Assembly (NCBI GenBank): GCA_041940305.1
Contig: JBGTSJ010000024.1
Location: 1 to 64,000, forward strand
Direction: 5' to 3'
DNA length: 64,000 bases
Source of the DNA: JBGTSJ01 sp041940305
GTDB taxonomy: Bacteria > Planctomycetota > Planctomycetia > Planctomycetales > Planctomycetaceae
The notes beneath the pieces were generated by a model, which did not search any database, was not told where the DNA came from, and worked only from the letters and a program-made list of their open reading frames with translations. Both the position numbers and the translations under genes were made by a program. Shown one piece after another: positions 1-8,805 of the stretch. Position 1 is the stretch's first letter, and each line of letters begins with the position of its first letter.

Positions 1-657
<657 letters not shown>

Positions 658-665
658 GACTCTGT

Positions 666-696
666 ACGCCGGTCGGAAACGACCGGCGTTTTTGTT
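666..696 (+). terminator. intrinsic terminator after sigma factor gene
   Basis: Ten-base GC-rich arms (666-675 and 680-689) close a GAAA tetraloop and are followed at once by a T-rich tract (690-696). It lies just after the sigma factor stop codon on the same strand, a textbook rho-independent terminator. Confidence 0.9.
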
Positions 697-710
697 GGGG
701 AGTGAAGGGT

Positions 711-841
711 TCGACGCGAAGGCACAGAGACGCCAAGACGCGCGAAGGAAGGAGAGGGGAGACGAAGCGCCCGGCCCGGTGGGCCGGGGCTAAACGTTTT
801 GTTCTTTGCGCGTCTTTGCGGCTTGGCATCTTTGCGTCGAA
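711..841. repeat. imperfect inverted repeat, CGCGAAG/CCAAGA-type arms
   Basis: Arm 711-751 (units like GACGCGAAG, GACGCCAAG, GCGCGAAGG) is imperfectly complementary to arm 796-841 (CTTTGCGCG, CTTTGCGGC, CTTTGCGTC). The units recur about every 9 bases. The purine-rich arm lies on the side of the upstream stop codon and the pyrimidine-rich arm just before the next gene, the same polarity as in the microcompartment operon. Confidence 0.7.
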
Positions 842-871
842 TCTGAGGTACGGAGAGTGGGAGGGACGAGG

Positions 872-1585
872 ATGGCGACGGAGACGGTATCGGGGGCGTT
901 TGCGAATCTGCATCGGCTGCACCTGGCTTTGCAGGAGGTGCAGGAGCAACTGAAGCGGGGGCCGCGGCAGATCAAAGCGCGCGAGCAGCTGGCTCAGCAG
1001 GCGCAGGCCGAGGTGGAGGCGAAGAAGGAGCAGCTCAAGCAGCTGCGGGGGAGTTCGGACCGGAAGTCGCTCGATCTGAAGACCAACGAGAGCAAGATCG
1101 CCGATCTGCGGGCCAAGCTGAACCAGGCGACGTCGAACAAGGAGTTCGACATCCTCAAGGGGCAGATCGAGGCCGACACGGTCGCCAACAGCGTGCTGCA
1201 GGACGAGATCCTGGAGCTGTACGACAAGATCGACAGGACGCAGACGGAGATCAAGGAGGTGGAAGGGAAGGCCGCGAAGGCGAAGGAGGAAGTGCAGCGG
1301 TTCAGCAAGCAGTTCGAGGCCGACTCGGCGGGGCTGCAGGCGCGGGTCGAGGAATTGACGGGCGAGATCAAGCGGTCGGAGTCGGGGCTGACGGGCGAGG
1401 TCGCCGAGAGGTATCTGCGGCTGGTCGAGGCTTACGGGGCGGATGCGATGGCGCCGGCGGAGAACGGCATCTGCGGGAACTGCCGGGTCGCGGTCACTCC
1501 GCAGTATCGGGTGAAGCTGAACTCCGGGAACGTGGTGTTCTGCAGTCCCTGCGGACGGTTGCTGTACATGCCGCCGAAGGAGTGA
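872..1585 (+). CDS. coiled-coil protein with C-terminal C4 zinc ribbon
   Basis: The protein has 237 residues. Most of it (about 20-180) is a charged heptad-type coiled coil. It ends in a four-cysteine zinc ribbon: CGNC, then about 20 residues later CSPC. This matches the zf-RING_7 / C4-type zinc ribbon family of widespread bacterial proteins, whose proposed roles involve nucleic acid or ribosome-related functions without a settled enzymatic activity. The start chosen is ATG 872 (MATETVSGAF), which has a purine-rich GGGACGAGG just upstream; a longer reading from 806 is open but would run into the intergenic repeat. The protein is cytoplasmic, with no signal peptide. Confidence 0.85.
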   Translation: MATETVSGAFANLHRLHLALQEVQEQLKRGPRQIKAREQLAQQAQAEVEAKKEQLKQLRGSSDRKSLDLKTNESKIADLRAKLNQATSNKEFDILKGQIEADTVANSVLQDEILELYDKIDRTQTEIKEVEGKAAKAKEEVQRFSKQFEADSAGLQARVEELTGEIKRSESGLTGEVAERYLRLVEAYGADAMAPAENGICGNCRVAVTPQYRVKLNSGNVVFCSPCGRLLYMPPKE

Positions 1586-1691
1586 CGGGAGCCGCTTGTG
1601 TTTCGGCGCGCGGTCGCGGAGTCCGGCGGGAGTGACTGCCTGGGCGGTTTGATCCGCCTGTTGCGCCGATTCGGATTGGCGGGATGAGCGG

Positions 1692-1715
1692 GCAGGCTAA
1701 AGCCTGTACTCCAAC
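1692..1715. repeat. 24-base dispersed repeat, copy 1
   Basis: These 24 bases, containing the small palindrome CAGGCTAAAGCCTG, occur identically at 29434-29457 in the same orientation. Both copies are intergenic. This is a dispersed repeat of unknown role. Confidence 0.85.
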
Positions 1716-1718
1716 GAC

Positions 1719-1751
1719 AGAACCCCGATTTCTTCAAGAAACCGGGGTTCT
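1719..1751. terminator. bidirectional hairpin between convergent genes
   Basis: Sixteen-base arms (1719-1734 and 1736-1751) are complementary with a single mismatch. The hairpin sits between the convergent stops at 1585 (+) and 1774 (-), with short T-rich stretches in and beside the stem. It could terminate transcription from both sides. Confidence 0.65.
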
Positions 1752-1773
1752 TGAGTTCGCGCTTACAAAGGTG

Positions 1774-2685
1774 TTACTCCACATCGACCGGGACGTCGTA
1801 GGAGACTTCGCCGGCGTCGCCGGGCAGGACGATGCGGAAGCGGATGACGATCTTGTCCACACCGGCGGGGATCATCAGTTCTCCCTGGGCGTAGTGGGCG
1901 GGCTCCTCGTCGGTTTCGGGTTCGTACACGGTGGCGACTTCTTCGGCGACGACGGTGGCGGCGTCGGCGGAGACGAGCGCGTTGAAGACCTGGGCGTCGG
2001 CGACGGCTTCGCCGTCTTTGGTGATGCTCACGGCGGGCTCGACCCCTTCGCCGGCGTGCAGGTGCTCGCCGTGGTGGCCGAGCATGATGCTGTAGCCTTC
2101 GTGCTCGATGTCCTGCTCCTCCCAGACGAGGGCGTCGTCGCCGGAGTGGGAGTGACCGTGTGCGGCGTGGTCGTGACCGTCACCATGGGCATGATCGTGC
2201 GCGTGTTCAATGGTCCCGCTGTAGGGCGTGCCGTCGATCGTCACGACCAGCTTGGCGGTCGCCTCTTCCTCGTCGAGCAATTCGCCCAGCGCGGAGTCGC
2301 TGGTCACAAAGCGGGATGACATGCCATCCGCCTCGCCTGCTTCCGGCGAGGCCGTCAGCACAAACTGAGCGGGCTGGCCGTCGTGGGTTACATTGATCTT
2401 CACCTCGTCGGCCTCGATGGCCAGGTTGGCGGCGGCGTTGCCGTCGAGGATGTAGACGATGACGCCGCCATCGTCGGCGTGGGCGACCTCCGCGTGATAG
2501 GCGCCGCCGAGTTCGACGATTGACCCGCCGTGCGGACCGGTGCTGGAGTGGGAGTGCTCCTGGGTCGTCGTGCCGTTCACCGGAGGGGTGGTCATCTCGT
2601 TGTTCTTGCCCTTGCCGCCGCAGCCGGCGAGGAACAGGGTTGTGGCGGCGATGGCAGAGGCGGTGGCAAGCGGGAAGCGTGTCAT
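1774..2685 (-). CDS. His-rich lipoprotein of the metal efflux cluster
   Basis: A predicted 303-residue secreted lipoprotein. The start MTRFPLATASAIAATT gives a type II signal peptide with the lipobox LAGC (Cys about 22); an upstream ATG at 2790 would bury this signal. Two His-rich stretches are visible: one after the signal peptide (EHSHSSTGPHGG) and a central one (HAHDHAHGDGHDHAAHGHSH), consistent with binding divalent metals. The rest looks like repeated beta-type domains and matches no family I can name. It lies downstream of the RND pump gene on the same strand, separated by 182 bases with an inverted repeat, so a role as a periplasmic metal chaperone or sensor for the pump is an inference from context. 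Confidence 0.8.
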   Translation of the reverse strand: MTRFPLATASAIAATTLFLAGCGGKGKNNEMTTPPVNGTTTQEHSHSSTGPHGGSIVELGGAYHAEVAHADDGGVIVYILDGNAAANLAIEADEVKINVTHDGQPAQFVLTASPEAGEADGMSSRFVTSDSALGELLDEEEATAKLVVTIDGTPYSGTIEHAHDHAHGDGHDHAAHGHSHSGDDALVWEEQDIEHEGYSIMLGHHGEHLHAGEGVEPAVSITKDGEAVADAQVFNALVSADAATVVAEEVATVYEPETDEEPAHYAQGELMIPAGVDKIVIRFRIVLPGDAGEVSYDVPVDVE

Positions 2686-2723
2686 GGGAAGGTCCTTACT
2701 GGGTTGGTGACGGGTAAAGGGTT

Positions 2724-2853
2724 GAACAGGAGGTAACGGAGAGGCTGGGGGCGGGTCTGGCTGTGTTGTCGGCTTGCGGTTCACGCGCAATTCGAACCGT
2801 TGTCAGAGCCGTGCTTCATTGAAAACTGCAGTTCACTCTGTTTCCTCCTGTTC
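2724..2853. repeat. AGGAGG-type inverted repeat between pump and lipoprotein genes
   Basis: Arm 2724-2745 (GAACAGGAGGTAACGGAGAG) and arm 2835-2853 (CTCTGTTTCCTCCTGTTCC) are imperfect reverse complements about 90 bases apart. Read on the minus strand, the AGGAGG-bearing purine arm follows the cusA-type stop and the CCTCC-bearing arm precedes the lipoprotein start. The repeat at 11948-12094 belongs to the same family. Confidence 0.85.
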
Positions 2854-2867
2854 CATTTTGCTGATGG

Positions 2868-5800
2868 TTAAGCGACCGGTGCAGGTTGTGGTGTGCCCTG
2901 CGACGCGGATCCGTGGTGGGACTGGGCGTATTCTTCGGCTGTGAGTTCGACGAGTTCGACCTCCGTGTGGGATTCGTTGACGACGCGCTCCGCTTCCTTC
3001 AGGCCGAACAGCCAGAAGAGGGCCGGGTGGACGAAGAAGTCGAGGAGGGTCGAACTGATGAGGCCGCCGAGGATGACAGTGGCGACCGGGTACAGGATCT
3101 CCTTGCCGGGCTCTCCGGCGGCGAGCACCAGGGGGACGAGGCCGATGCCGGAGGTGAGGGCCGTCATCAGCACCGGGGCGAGTCGCTCCAGCCCCGCACG
3201 GACGATCATCTCCTTCGTCCAGCGTTCGCCTTCGTACTTCACGAGATGCAGGTAGTGGTTGAGGAGCAGGATGCCGTTGCGGGACGCGATGCCGGCGAGG
3301 GAGATGAAGCCGACCATGCTGGCGACGGTCAGCGTCTGGCCGGTGAGCACGAGCGCCGCGACGGAGCCGATGAAGGCCATGGGGAGCGCGGCCATGACCT
3401 GCAGCGACAGGTTGATCGAGCGGAACATGGTGAAGAGCACCATGAAGACGCCAATCAGCGAGGCGATGAACAGCACGCCGATCGCCTGCGTGGCCGACTG
3501 CTGGCTTTCGAACTGGCCGCCGTATTCGACGGAGTAGCCGACGGGGAGCGAGGCGACGACGGGAGCGACGGCCTTCTGGATGTCTTCGACGACGTCGACG
3601 ACGCCGCGGTCGGAGACGTTGCATTGCAGGACGATGCGGCGGCGGACGTTCTCGCGGTTGATGGTGTTGGGGCCGCCGGATTCGTAGATGCGGGCGACGG
3701 CTTCGAGCGGAATGCGGCCTCCTTCGGGCGTGTCGATCGACAGCCGGCGGAGGACGTCGAGGTCTTCGCGATAGTTTTCGTCGAGACGGACGACGAGATC
3801 GAACGTCCGCTGCCCCTGGAGAACCTCGGAGACCACCTGCCCGTTCATCGCGGTTTCAATGAACTCATTGACGTCTTCAGCCGTGAGCCCGTAGAGCAGC
3901 AGCTTGTCGGGATTCAGTTCGATGCGCAGCTGCGGGATGATCGTCTGCTGCTCAACGAACAGATCCTTGACGCCGGGCACTCCCTTGATGGCGGCCTCCA
4001 TTTCCTGCGCCCTGCGGCGGAGGACGTCGAGATCATCGCCGTAGATCTTGATGCCGATCTGGGCCTTGACGCCGGAAAGCATGTGCGAAATGAGGTGCGC
4101 GATTGGCTGTTCGACGGCCGTGGTGATGCCCGGGATTTCGTCCATCGCGGCCCTGATCTCCGCGAGCTGTTCCTCGCGCGAGCGCGGGGATGCCGGGTCG
4201 AGCTCGATGATGTACTCGCTGGCGCTGACCGGTTCGGCGTGCTCGTCCAGCTCCGCGCGGCCGGTGCGGCGGGCGAAGCTGACGACATCGTCAATCTCCA
4301 TCAGCCGGTCTTCGACGGTGTTGTTGATCTGGTTGCTGGTGGCGAGCGACGTGCCGGGGTTGAGCAGTACGTTCAACTGGACCGACCCCTCGTTGAAGGG
4401 CGGCAGGAAGTCCCGCTCCAGCGAGAACAGGAACAGTCCGGAGATCGCCACGAGCAGCAGGGTGATCGTCAGGTTGAGGCGCGGGACGGCGAGGCTGAAC
4501 CGGATCACCTTGTCGCCGACCCACTTGAGGGCGCGGAGGACGAAGCCGTCGGAATGGTCGGCAAGGTCGATAGACGATGGTCGATGGTCGATGGAAGAGG
4601 GTTGAGCGTTGAGGGTTGATGGTTGATGGACCGGCTCGGGCTGTTGATCTCCGTCCTCTGACCTCTGGCTTCTCCCTCCCAGCAGGTAGTACGAGAGGAC
4701 CGGCGTGACTGTCAGCGAGACGAGCAGGGACGAGAGGATCGAGACGATATAGGCGATGCCGAGCGGCATGAAGAGGCGGCCCTCCATCCCCTGCAGTGCG
4801 AACAGCGGGATGAAGACCAGGCAGACGATCATCGTGCCGAAGACGATCGAGTTGCGGATCTCGGCGCTGGCCTGAAACACGACGAGCAGCGGCGAGCGCG
4901 GGTTCTTCCGCCTGCGGTTCTCCTTCAGGCGGCGGAAAATGTTCTCGACGTCGACGATGGCGTCGTCCACGAGTTCGCCGATGGCGACGGCGAGGCCGCC
5001 GAGCGTCATGGTGTTGATCGACATGCCGAACGCCGCGAACACGATGGCCGTCATTACCAGCGACAGCGGGATCGCGGTGAGCGTGATGAACGTCGTCCGC
5101 AGGTTGAGCAGGAACAGGAACAGGATGATGACGACGAGAACGCCCCCTTCGAGCAGGGCGTTTCTCACGTTGTCGATCGCGCGGTCGATAAACGACTTCT
5201 GCGAATAGATCGGGATGACGCGGATGTCGCCGGGGAGCTCGAGATTGGCGACGGCCGCCATGACTTCGTCGGTGACGGCCCGGGTATCGGCTCCGGGCTG
5301 CTTGCTGATGACGAGGGCGACGGCCTGTCCGCCGCTCCAGTCTTCCGGAAGCTGGCGGATTGCGGCATCGGGAGCCTCAGCCACGGCCGGCGTCGTCGAC
5401 GCTCCAGTGCGGCCCTCGGCATCGAGGTGCGGGACGGTGACCGGCGCCGCCTCATCCTGGTGCGTCCGCGACTCCTCGGTGCGTGACGCGGCCGTCTCGG
5501 TGCGGACGAATGCGGCGCTGTCACCGCGCTTGACGTCGGCCCCTTCCACGACAGTCGCGATCTGAGTCAGCGCCACGGGCCGCCCTTCGCGGATCGTGAC
5601 GACGACCTTCTGCAGGTCCTCGATCGTCTGGATGCGGCCGAGGGCGCGAACCAGCAATTCGTTGGGGCCCTGCTGGTCGAGATAGCCGCCGGTGGCGTTC
5701 TCGTTGCTGGCGATCAGGGCTTCTTTCACATCGTGCAGCGTGAGGCCGTAGCGGAGGAGGGCGTCGGGATCGACGAGCACCTGGAACTGCTTGCGCTCGC

Positions 5801-6344
5801 CCCCCATGGTGAAGACCTGGGCGATGCCGGGGATTGTGAGCAGACGCTGCCGGACGACCCAGTCCGCGATCGTGCGCAGCTCCATCGGGTCGGTCTGCTG
5901 GTCTTCGCTCCACATGCCGAGAATGAGAACCTGTCCCATGATCGATGCGAGAGGCGCGAGCTGGGGAGACACGCCTTCCGGCATCCGGTCCTGCACCAGT
6001 TGCAGGCGTTCGGTGACGATCTGCCGGTCGACGTAGACGTCGGTGCCCCAGTCGAACTCGACGTAGATGATCGACATGCCGATGCCGGACGCGCTGCGCA
6101 CGGCTTCCACGCCGCTCGCGCCGTTGAGGGCCGTTTCGATGGGGAAGGTGATGAGGGTTTCGACTTCTTCCGGGGCGAGTCCGGGAGCCTCGGTCATCAC
6201 GACGACGCGCGGTCGGTTAAGGTCGGGAAAGACGTCGATCGGCATCCGCAGCGCCTGCCAGGTGCCGAACGCGATGAGGAAGATCGCGGCGGCCAGGACC
6301 AGCAGTCGTTGCCGGAGGGCAAATCGGATGACGGCGTTGAGCAT
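2868..6344 (-). CDS. heavy-metal efflux RND pump (CusA/CzcA family)
   Basis: Inner-membrane proton-driven RND permease of the heavy-metal efflux (HME) class, forming a trimer that exports metal ions through a periplasmic adaptor. Visible landmarks: N-terminal TM1 (VLAAAIFLIAFGTWQALRMP), porter motifs (FPDLNRPRVVVMTEAPG), the TM4 charged motif (IGELVDDAIVDVEN, about 453-468) with acidic proton-relay residues, and the second half beginning SLERDFLPPFNEGS. At 1158 residues it is about 110 longer than typical CusA/CzcA. The excess falls in two low-complexity inserts: about 278-332 in the periplasmic porter domain and about 556-595 in the cytoplasmic linker between the two halves. The latter is encoded by repeat-like DNA. 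Metal specificity cannot be assigned from sequence alone. Confidence 0.93.
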   Translation of the reverse strand: MLNAVIRFALRQRLLVLAAAIFLIAFGTWQALRMPIDVFPDLNRPRVVVMTEAPGLAPEEVETLITFPIETALNGASGVEAVRSASGIGMSIIYVEFDWGTDVYVDRQIVTERLQLVQDRMPEGVSPQLAPLASIMGQVLILGMWSEDQQTDPMELRTIADWVVRQRLLTIPGIAQVFTMGGERKQFQVLVDPDALLRYGLTLHDVKEALIASNENATGGYLDQQGPNELLVRALGRIQTIEDLQKVVVTIREGRPVALTQIATVVEGADVKRGDSAAFVRTETAASRTEESRTHQDEAAPVTVPHLDAEGRTGASTTPAVAEAPDAAIRQLPEDWSGGQAVALVISKQPGADTRAVTDEVMAAVANLELPGDIRVIPIYSQKSFIDRAIDNVRNALLEGGVLVVIILFLFLLNLRTTFITLTAIPLSLVMTAIVFAAFGMSINTMTLGGLAVAIGELVDDAIVDVENIFRRLKENRRRKNPRSPLLVVFQASAEIRNSIVFGTMIVCLVFIPLFALQGMEGRLFMPLGIAYIVSILSSLLVSLTVTPVLSYYLLGGRSQRSEDGDQQPEPVHQPSTLNAQPSSIDHRPSSIDLADHSDGFVLRALKWVGDKVIRFSLAVPRLNLTITLLLVAISGLFLFSLERDFLPPFNEGSVQLNVLLNPGTSLATSNQINNTVEDRLMEIDDVVSFARRTGRAELDEHAEPVSASEYIIELDPASPRSREEQLAEIRAAMDEIPGITTAVEQPIAHLISHMLSGVKAQIGIKIYGDDLDVLRRRAQEMEAAIKGVPGVKDLFVEQQTIIPQLRIELNPDKLLLYGLTAEDVNEFIETAMNGQVVSEVLQGQRTFDLVVRLDENYREDLDVLRRLSIDTPEGGRIPLEAVARIYESGGPNTINRENVRRRIVLQCNVSDRGVVDVVEDIQKAVAPVVASLPVGYSVEYGGQFESQQSATQAIGVLFIASLIGVFMVLFTMFRSINLSLQVMAALPMAFIGSVAALVLTGQTLTVASMVGFISLAGIASRNGILLLNHYLHLVKYEGERWTKEMIVRAGLERLAPVLMTALTSGIGLVPLVLAAGEPGKEILYPVATVILGGLISSTLLDFFVHPALFWLFGLKEAERVVNESHTEVELVELTAEEYAQSHHGSASQGTPQPAPVA
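4561..4640. repeat. CCATCGAC/CTCAACC tandem repeat inside the pump gene
   Basis: On the coding (minus) strand this stretch is a run of related 8-11-base units (CCATCAACC, CTCAACCCTC, CCATCGACC). The same units form the intergenic tracts at 14981-15015, 17941-17998 and 18370-18402. It stays in frame and encodes a Ser/Pro/Asp-rich segment of the cytoplasmic linker. Confidence 0.8.
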
Positions 6345-6399
6345 GGTGCGGTGCGGGATGAGCGGCGGGGTTTAACCCCGCCGCTCGTGTGGGGGGGCG

Positions 6400-7887
6400 C
6401 TAGTGAGCGGCGTGGGTGGTGCCGTCGGCGTGGGTGTGGACGGCGGGGCCGGCGCCGGACTTCGATTTGAGGGCCATCTGCATCTGATGTGCCCCGCGGC
6501 GGGCGACGACGTCGCCGGGGAAGATCTTGCCGTCGTTGGCGATGACGACGGCGAACTGGTCGCGATGTCGCACATGCACGGCCACCTGGTCGAAGTGGTC
6601 GCCGTTCTGGATGAACACGAAGTGCTCGGCCCCCTCGCGGGCGACGGCGTCGACCGGCAGGACGATCTGGTTCTCCCACTTCTCGACGGGCACGCGCAGC
6701 TGCAGGCGCTGGCCCGGGCGGTACCGCCAGCTCACGAACCGGGCGTTCTCAGGATCGGCCGAATCGCGGAGGATCTCGTTGGGCAGCCGGACGTAAAAAT
6801 GCAGCGTGCGGGACTCGACGTCCACTTCATTCGCCAGGTAGGCGATCTCCAGACCTTCCAGGCTCCAGGAGGCATGGCCGGGTTCTTCGAAGACGGCTTC
6901 GATCGTCCAGCCTTTGCCGATCATCGCGGCGAGGGCGAGAGCGTCCTGCTCGAACGCGGCCCCTTCGATATACAGCTCGCTGTAATCGGCCAGCACGCAC
7001 ATGGCCGAGCCGGCCTGCAGCGCCTGCCCTTTATGGACGCGCAGCTCCTGCAGAACCATCGGCGGCTTGCGCTGAGAGTCCTGGTAGTAGGCGACTTCAT
7101 CGAGTTCTCTGGTGAGCCGAAGCTCCTCGCCGCTCGTCATATCGCCCGATGGGACATAGACGCGGACTTCGCGGAGCAGCCTCCGCTCTTCGGCGATGGA
7201 GTTTACCTGCGATTCGGACAGGCCGTGCAGCCGCAGCGCTTCGCGCTGGGCGCTGAGCAGCGCCTCCAGCTTATCGCGGGCGTATTCGCGCTCGCGAATG
7301 ACTGTTGCCGCGAGAGCGCCCCGGTCGACCAGGGGCTGCAGCCGTTCGATCTCTTTCTTTTCGACGTCGAGTTCAGACAGTGACTTGAGAAAATCGACCT
7401 GCGCCGCCACGAGGTCTTCGTGCGTCAATCGCATCTCAAACAACAGGTCGCCCGGCTCGACCGCGGCCCCCGGCACGGCGTGCACGGCCGTCACGACGCC
7501 GGTGAGCGGTGCCGAGATCTCGATGTGAGTACGTCCCGGACGCTCGGCGACGATCGCGGGGACGGTGATGGAGCGGTAGTAGTCCTGGAGCTGCACAGGC
7601 CGCAGTTGTTCGGGGGTCAGACCGAGATTGAGGCGGGCCTGTGGAGACAGGTCGAGCGACGTGGCGGCGCTATGCTCGTGTGAGTGCCCGTCATGGTCAT
7701 GTTCCTCCTCACTCTCGGCGTGATCGTGCTCGTCGCCGGCGGACTGGTTCCCTTTGGCGACGCCCTGCACCCAGTTCCGGGTCGGCTCCCACCACGCGTC
7801 GCGGACGACGAACGAGGCGATGAGCAGCCCGATGATTCCGAGCGGCCAGAGGATCTTTCCGAGGAAGGGGGGAATGCGATGTTTCAT
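6400..7887 (-). CDS. RND efflux periplasmic adaptor (CusB/CzcB-like)
   Basis: Membrane-fusion protein that links the RND pump to an outer-membrane channel. N-terminal membrane anchor at about 9-29 (ILWPLGIIGLLIASFVV), then a His/Glu-rich metal-binding stretch at about 52-75 (DEHDHAESEEEHDHDGHSHE). The lipoyl/barrel-sandwich halves (ISAPLTGVVTAVHAVPGAAV and LRVHKGQALQAGS) flank an alpha-helical hairpin at about 155-240, and beta-barrel and membrane-proximal domains follow. The 495-residue length fits long CusB-type adaptors. It lies 55 bases upstream of the pump gene on the same strand, so the two are almost certainly cotranscribed. A short His-rich C-terminal tail (HTHADGTTHAAH) is a second possible metal site. 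Confidence 0.92.
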   Translation of the reverse strand: MKHRIPPFLGKILWPLGIIGLLIASFVVRDAWWEPTRNWVQGVAKGNQSAGDEHDHAESEEEHDHDGHSHEHSAATSLDLSPQARLNLGLTPEQLRPVQLQDYYRSITVPAIVAERPGRTHIEISAPLTGVVTAVHAVPGAAVEPGDLLFEMRLTHEDLVAAQVDFLKSLSELDVEKKEIERLQPLVDRGALAATVIREREYARDKLEALLSAQREALRLHGLSESQVNSIAEERRLLREVRVYVPSGDMTSGEELRLTRELDEVAYYQDSQRKPPMVLQELRVHKGQALQAGSAMCVLADYSELYIEGAAFEQDALALAAMIGKGWTIEAVFEEPGHASWSLEGLEIAYLANEVDVESRTLHFYVRLPNEILRDSADPENARFVSWRYRPGQRLQLRVPVEKWENQIVLPVDAVAREGAEHFVFIQNGDHFDQVAVHVRHRDQFAVVIANDGKIFPGDVVARRGAHQMQMALKSKSGAGPAVHTHADGTTHAAH

Positions 7888-7909
7888 AACGGGCTTGTAC
7901 CCTTACAGC

Positions 7910-7928
7910 GCAGTCCATAGCGGACTGC
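7910..7928. other. short hairpin upstream of adaptor gene
   Basis: Seven-base perfect arms (GCAGTCC/GGACTGC) around a five-base loop lie about 25 bases upstream of the adaptor start. It could be a metal-regulator operator or only a chance hairpin; the rest of the 7888-8131 spacer shows nothing recognisable. Confidence 0.35.
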
Positions 7929-8131
7929 TACCGGACGTTCGGGGCTGCTGGAATCGAAAGTGGAATCGAAGGCGCGTACGGGAGCCGCAGGCGCACTGAA
8001 CCGCCTGCCTGGGAATGGTCATTGCCGCTGGGATCCGGACACCGCATGCAGCCTGAAGCCGACAGCAACCCAAGTTGCGGATGGCCGCTGCCAGACGGCC
8101 GACGGCCGGTTCGAAGCGGAAGGGAGCGGGA

Positions 8132-8554
8132 TTAGACCAGCCAGCACTGAAGCGCGGCGCGCAATCTGGCTGTCGAAAGCGGTTCTGCACGGCCGGCGGC
8201 AGTGATTTCGGCTGCGATGCAGCGGGTGACGCGGACGGCGGCGGTGGGCGGCTCCGGCGTGTCAGCAGGGGCCGCAACTCCGTCAGGCAGCTCCGGGGCA
8301 GCGTTCACGAGATAGCTGCAATCCGGTTCATCGCACGCTTCGTCCCCGTGTCCGGCCGGTTCGTCTGCGCCGCAATCGTCCCCGACATGATTAGCGTGCT
8401 CATCAGCGTGCTGATGGGGGACAGTCCCGGCGTGCAAACAATTCTGGCCATGACCTGCATGAGCGTGATGCCAGCAGCATCCCAGCAGGGCGTGCATCAA
8501 GACCGCGAACCCGCTGCTGGCGACGATCAGTCGTGACGGGGAGTGGGCCAGCAT
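8132..8554 (-). CDS. small exported Cys/His-rich protein
   Basis: About 140 residues. The start at 8554 gives a hydrophobic signal-like segment (LIVASSGFAVLMHALLG) directly followed by a Cys/His-rich region (CCWHHAHAGHG, then several HxH pairs and single cysteines) and a less ordered C-terminus. In-frame alternatives at 8602 (ATG) and 8632 (TTG) would add a basic leader. Its position at the head of the metal efflux cluster, about 240 bases before the adaptor gene on the same strand, suggests a periplasmic metal-binding accessory. Similar small His/Cys proteins accompany planctomycete RND metal pumps, but I cannot assign a named family. Confidence 0.65.
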   Translation of the reverse strand: MLAHSPSRLIVASSGFAVLMHALLGCCWHHAHAGHGQNCLHAGTVPHQHADEHANHVGDDCGADEPAGHGDEACDEPDCSYLVNAAPELPDGVAAPADTPEPPTAAVRVTRCIAAEITAAGRAEPLSTARLRAALQCWLV

Positions 8555-8805
8555 TCTGCGGATTGTGCTTGAGGGTGTGGCCGAAACGCGGCTACCGCCC
8601 ATTATGTTCCGGCAGCGGGCCGATATCGTCAATGGGAAAGATTGAAGCTTGCGGTTTCAAAGCCACGTCGTCGGGGAAATTGTGGAGAATGCAGATCGGG
8701 CAAGCTGACCCATCCGACGGCGTCTTCTGCGATCGATCTCGGGGGCCGCCGAGCATTCATTGCCTCGCCGACTGGCGAGAATTACGATCCGGCGGGGGCG
8801 ATTCC

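Noticed and set aside
2886..4619. 577-codon open frame on the plus strand opposite the RND pump
   Set aside because: Antisense shadow of a clear conserved gene in GC-rich DNA; its translation is Asp/Glu/Gly/Val-rich with no domain pattern.
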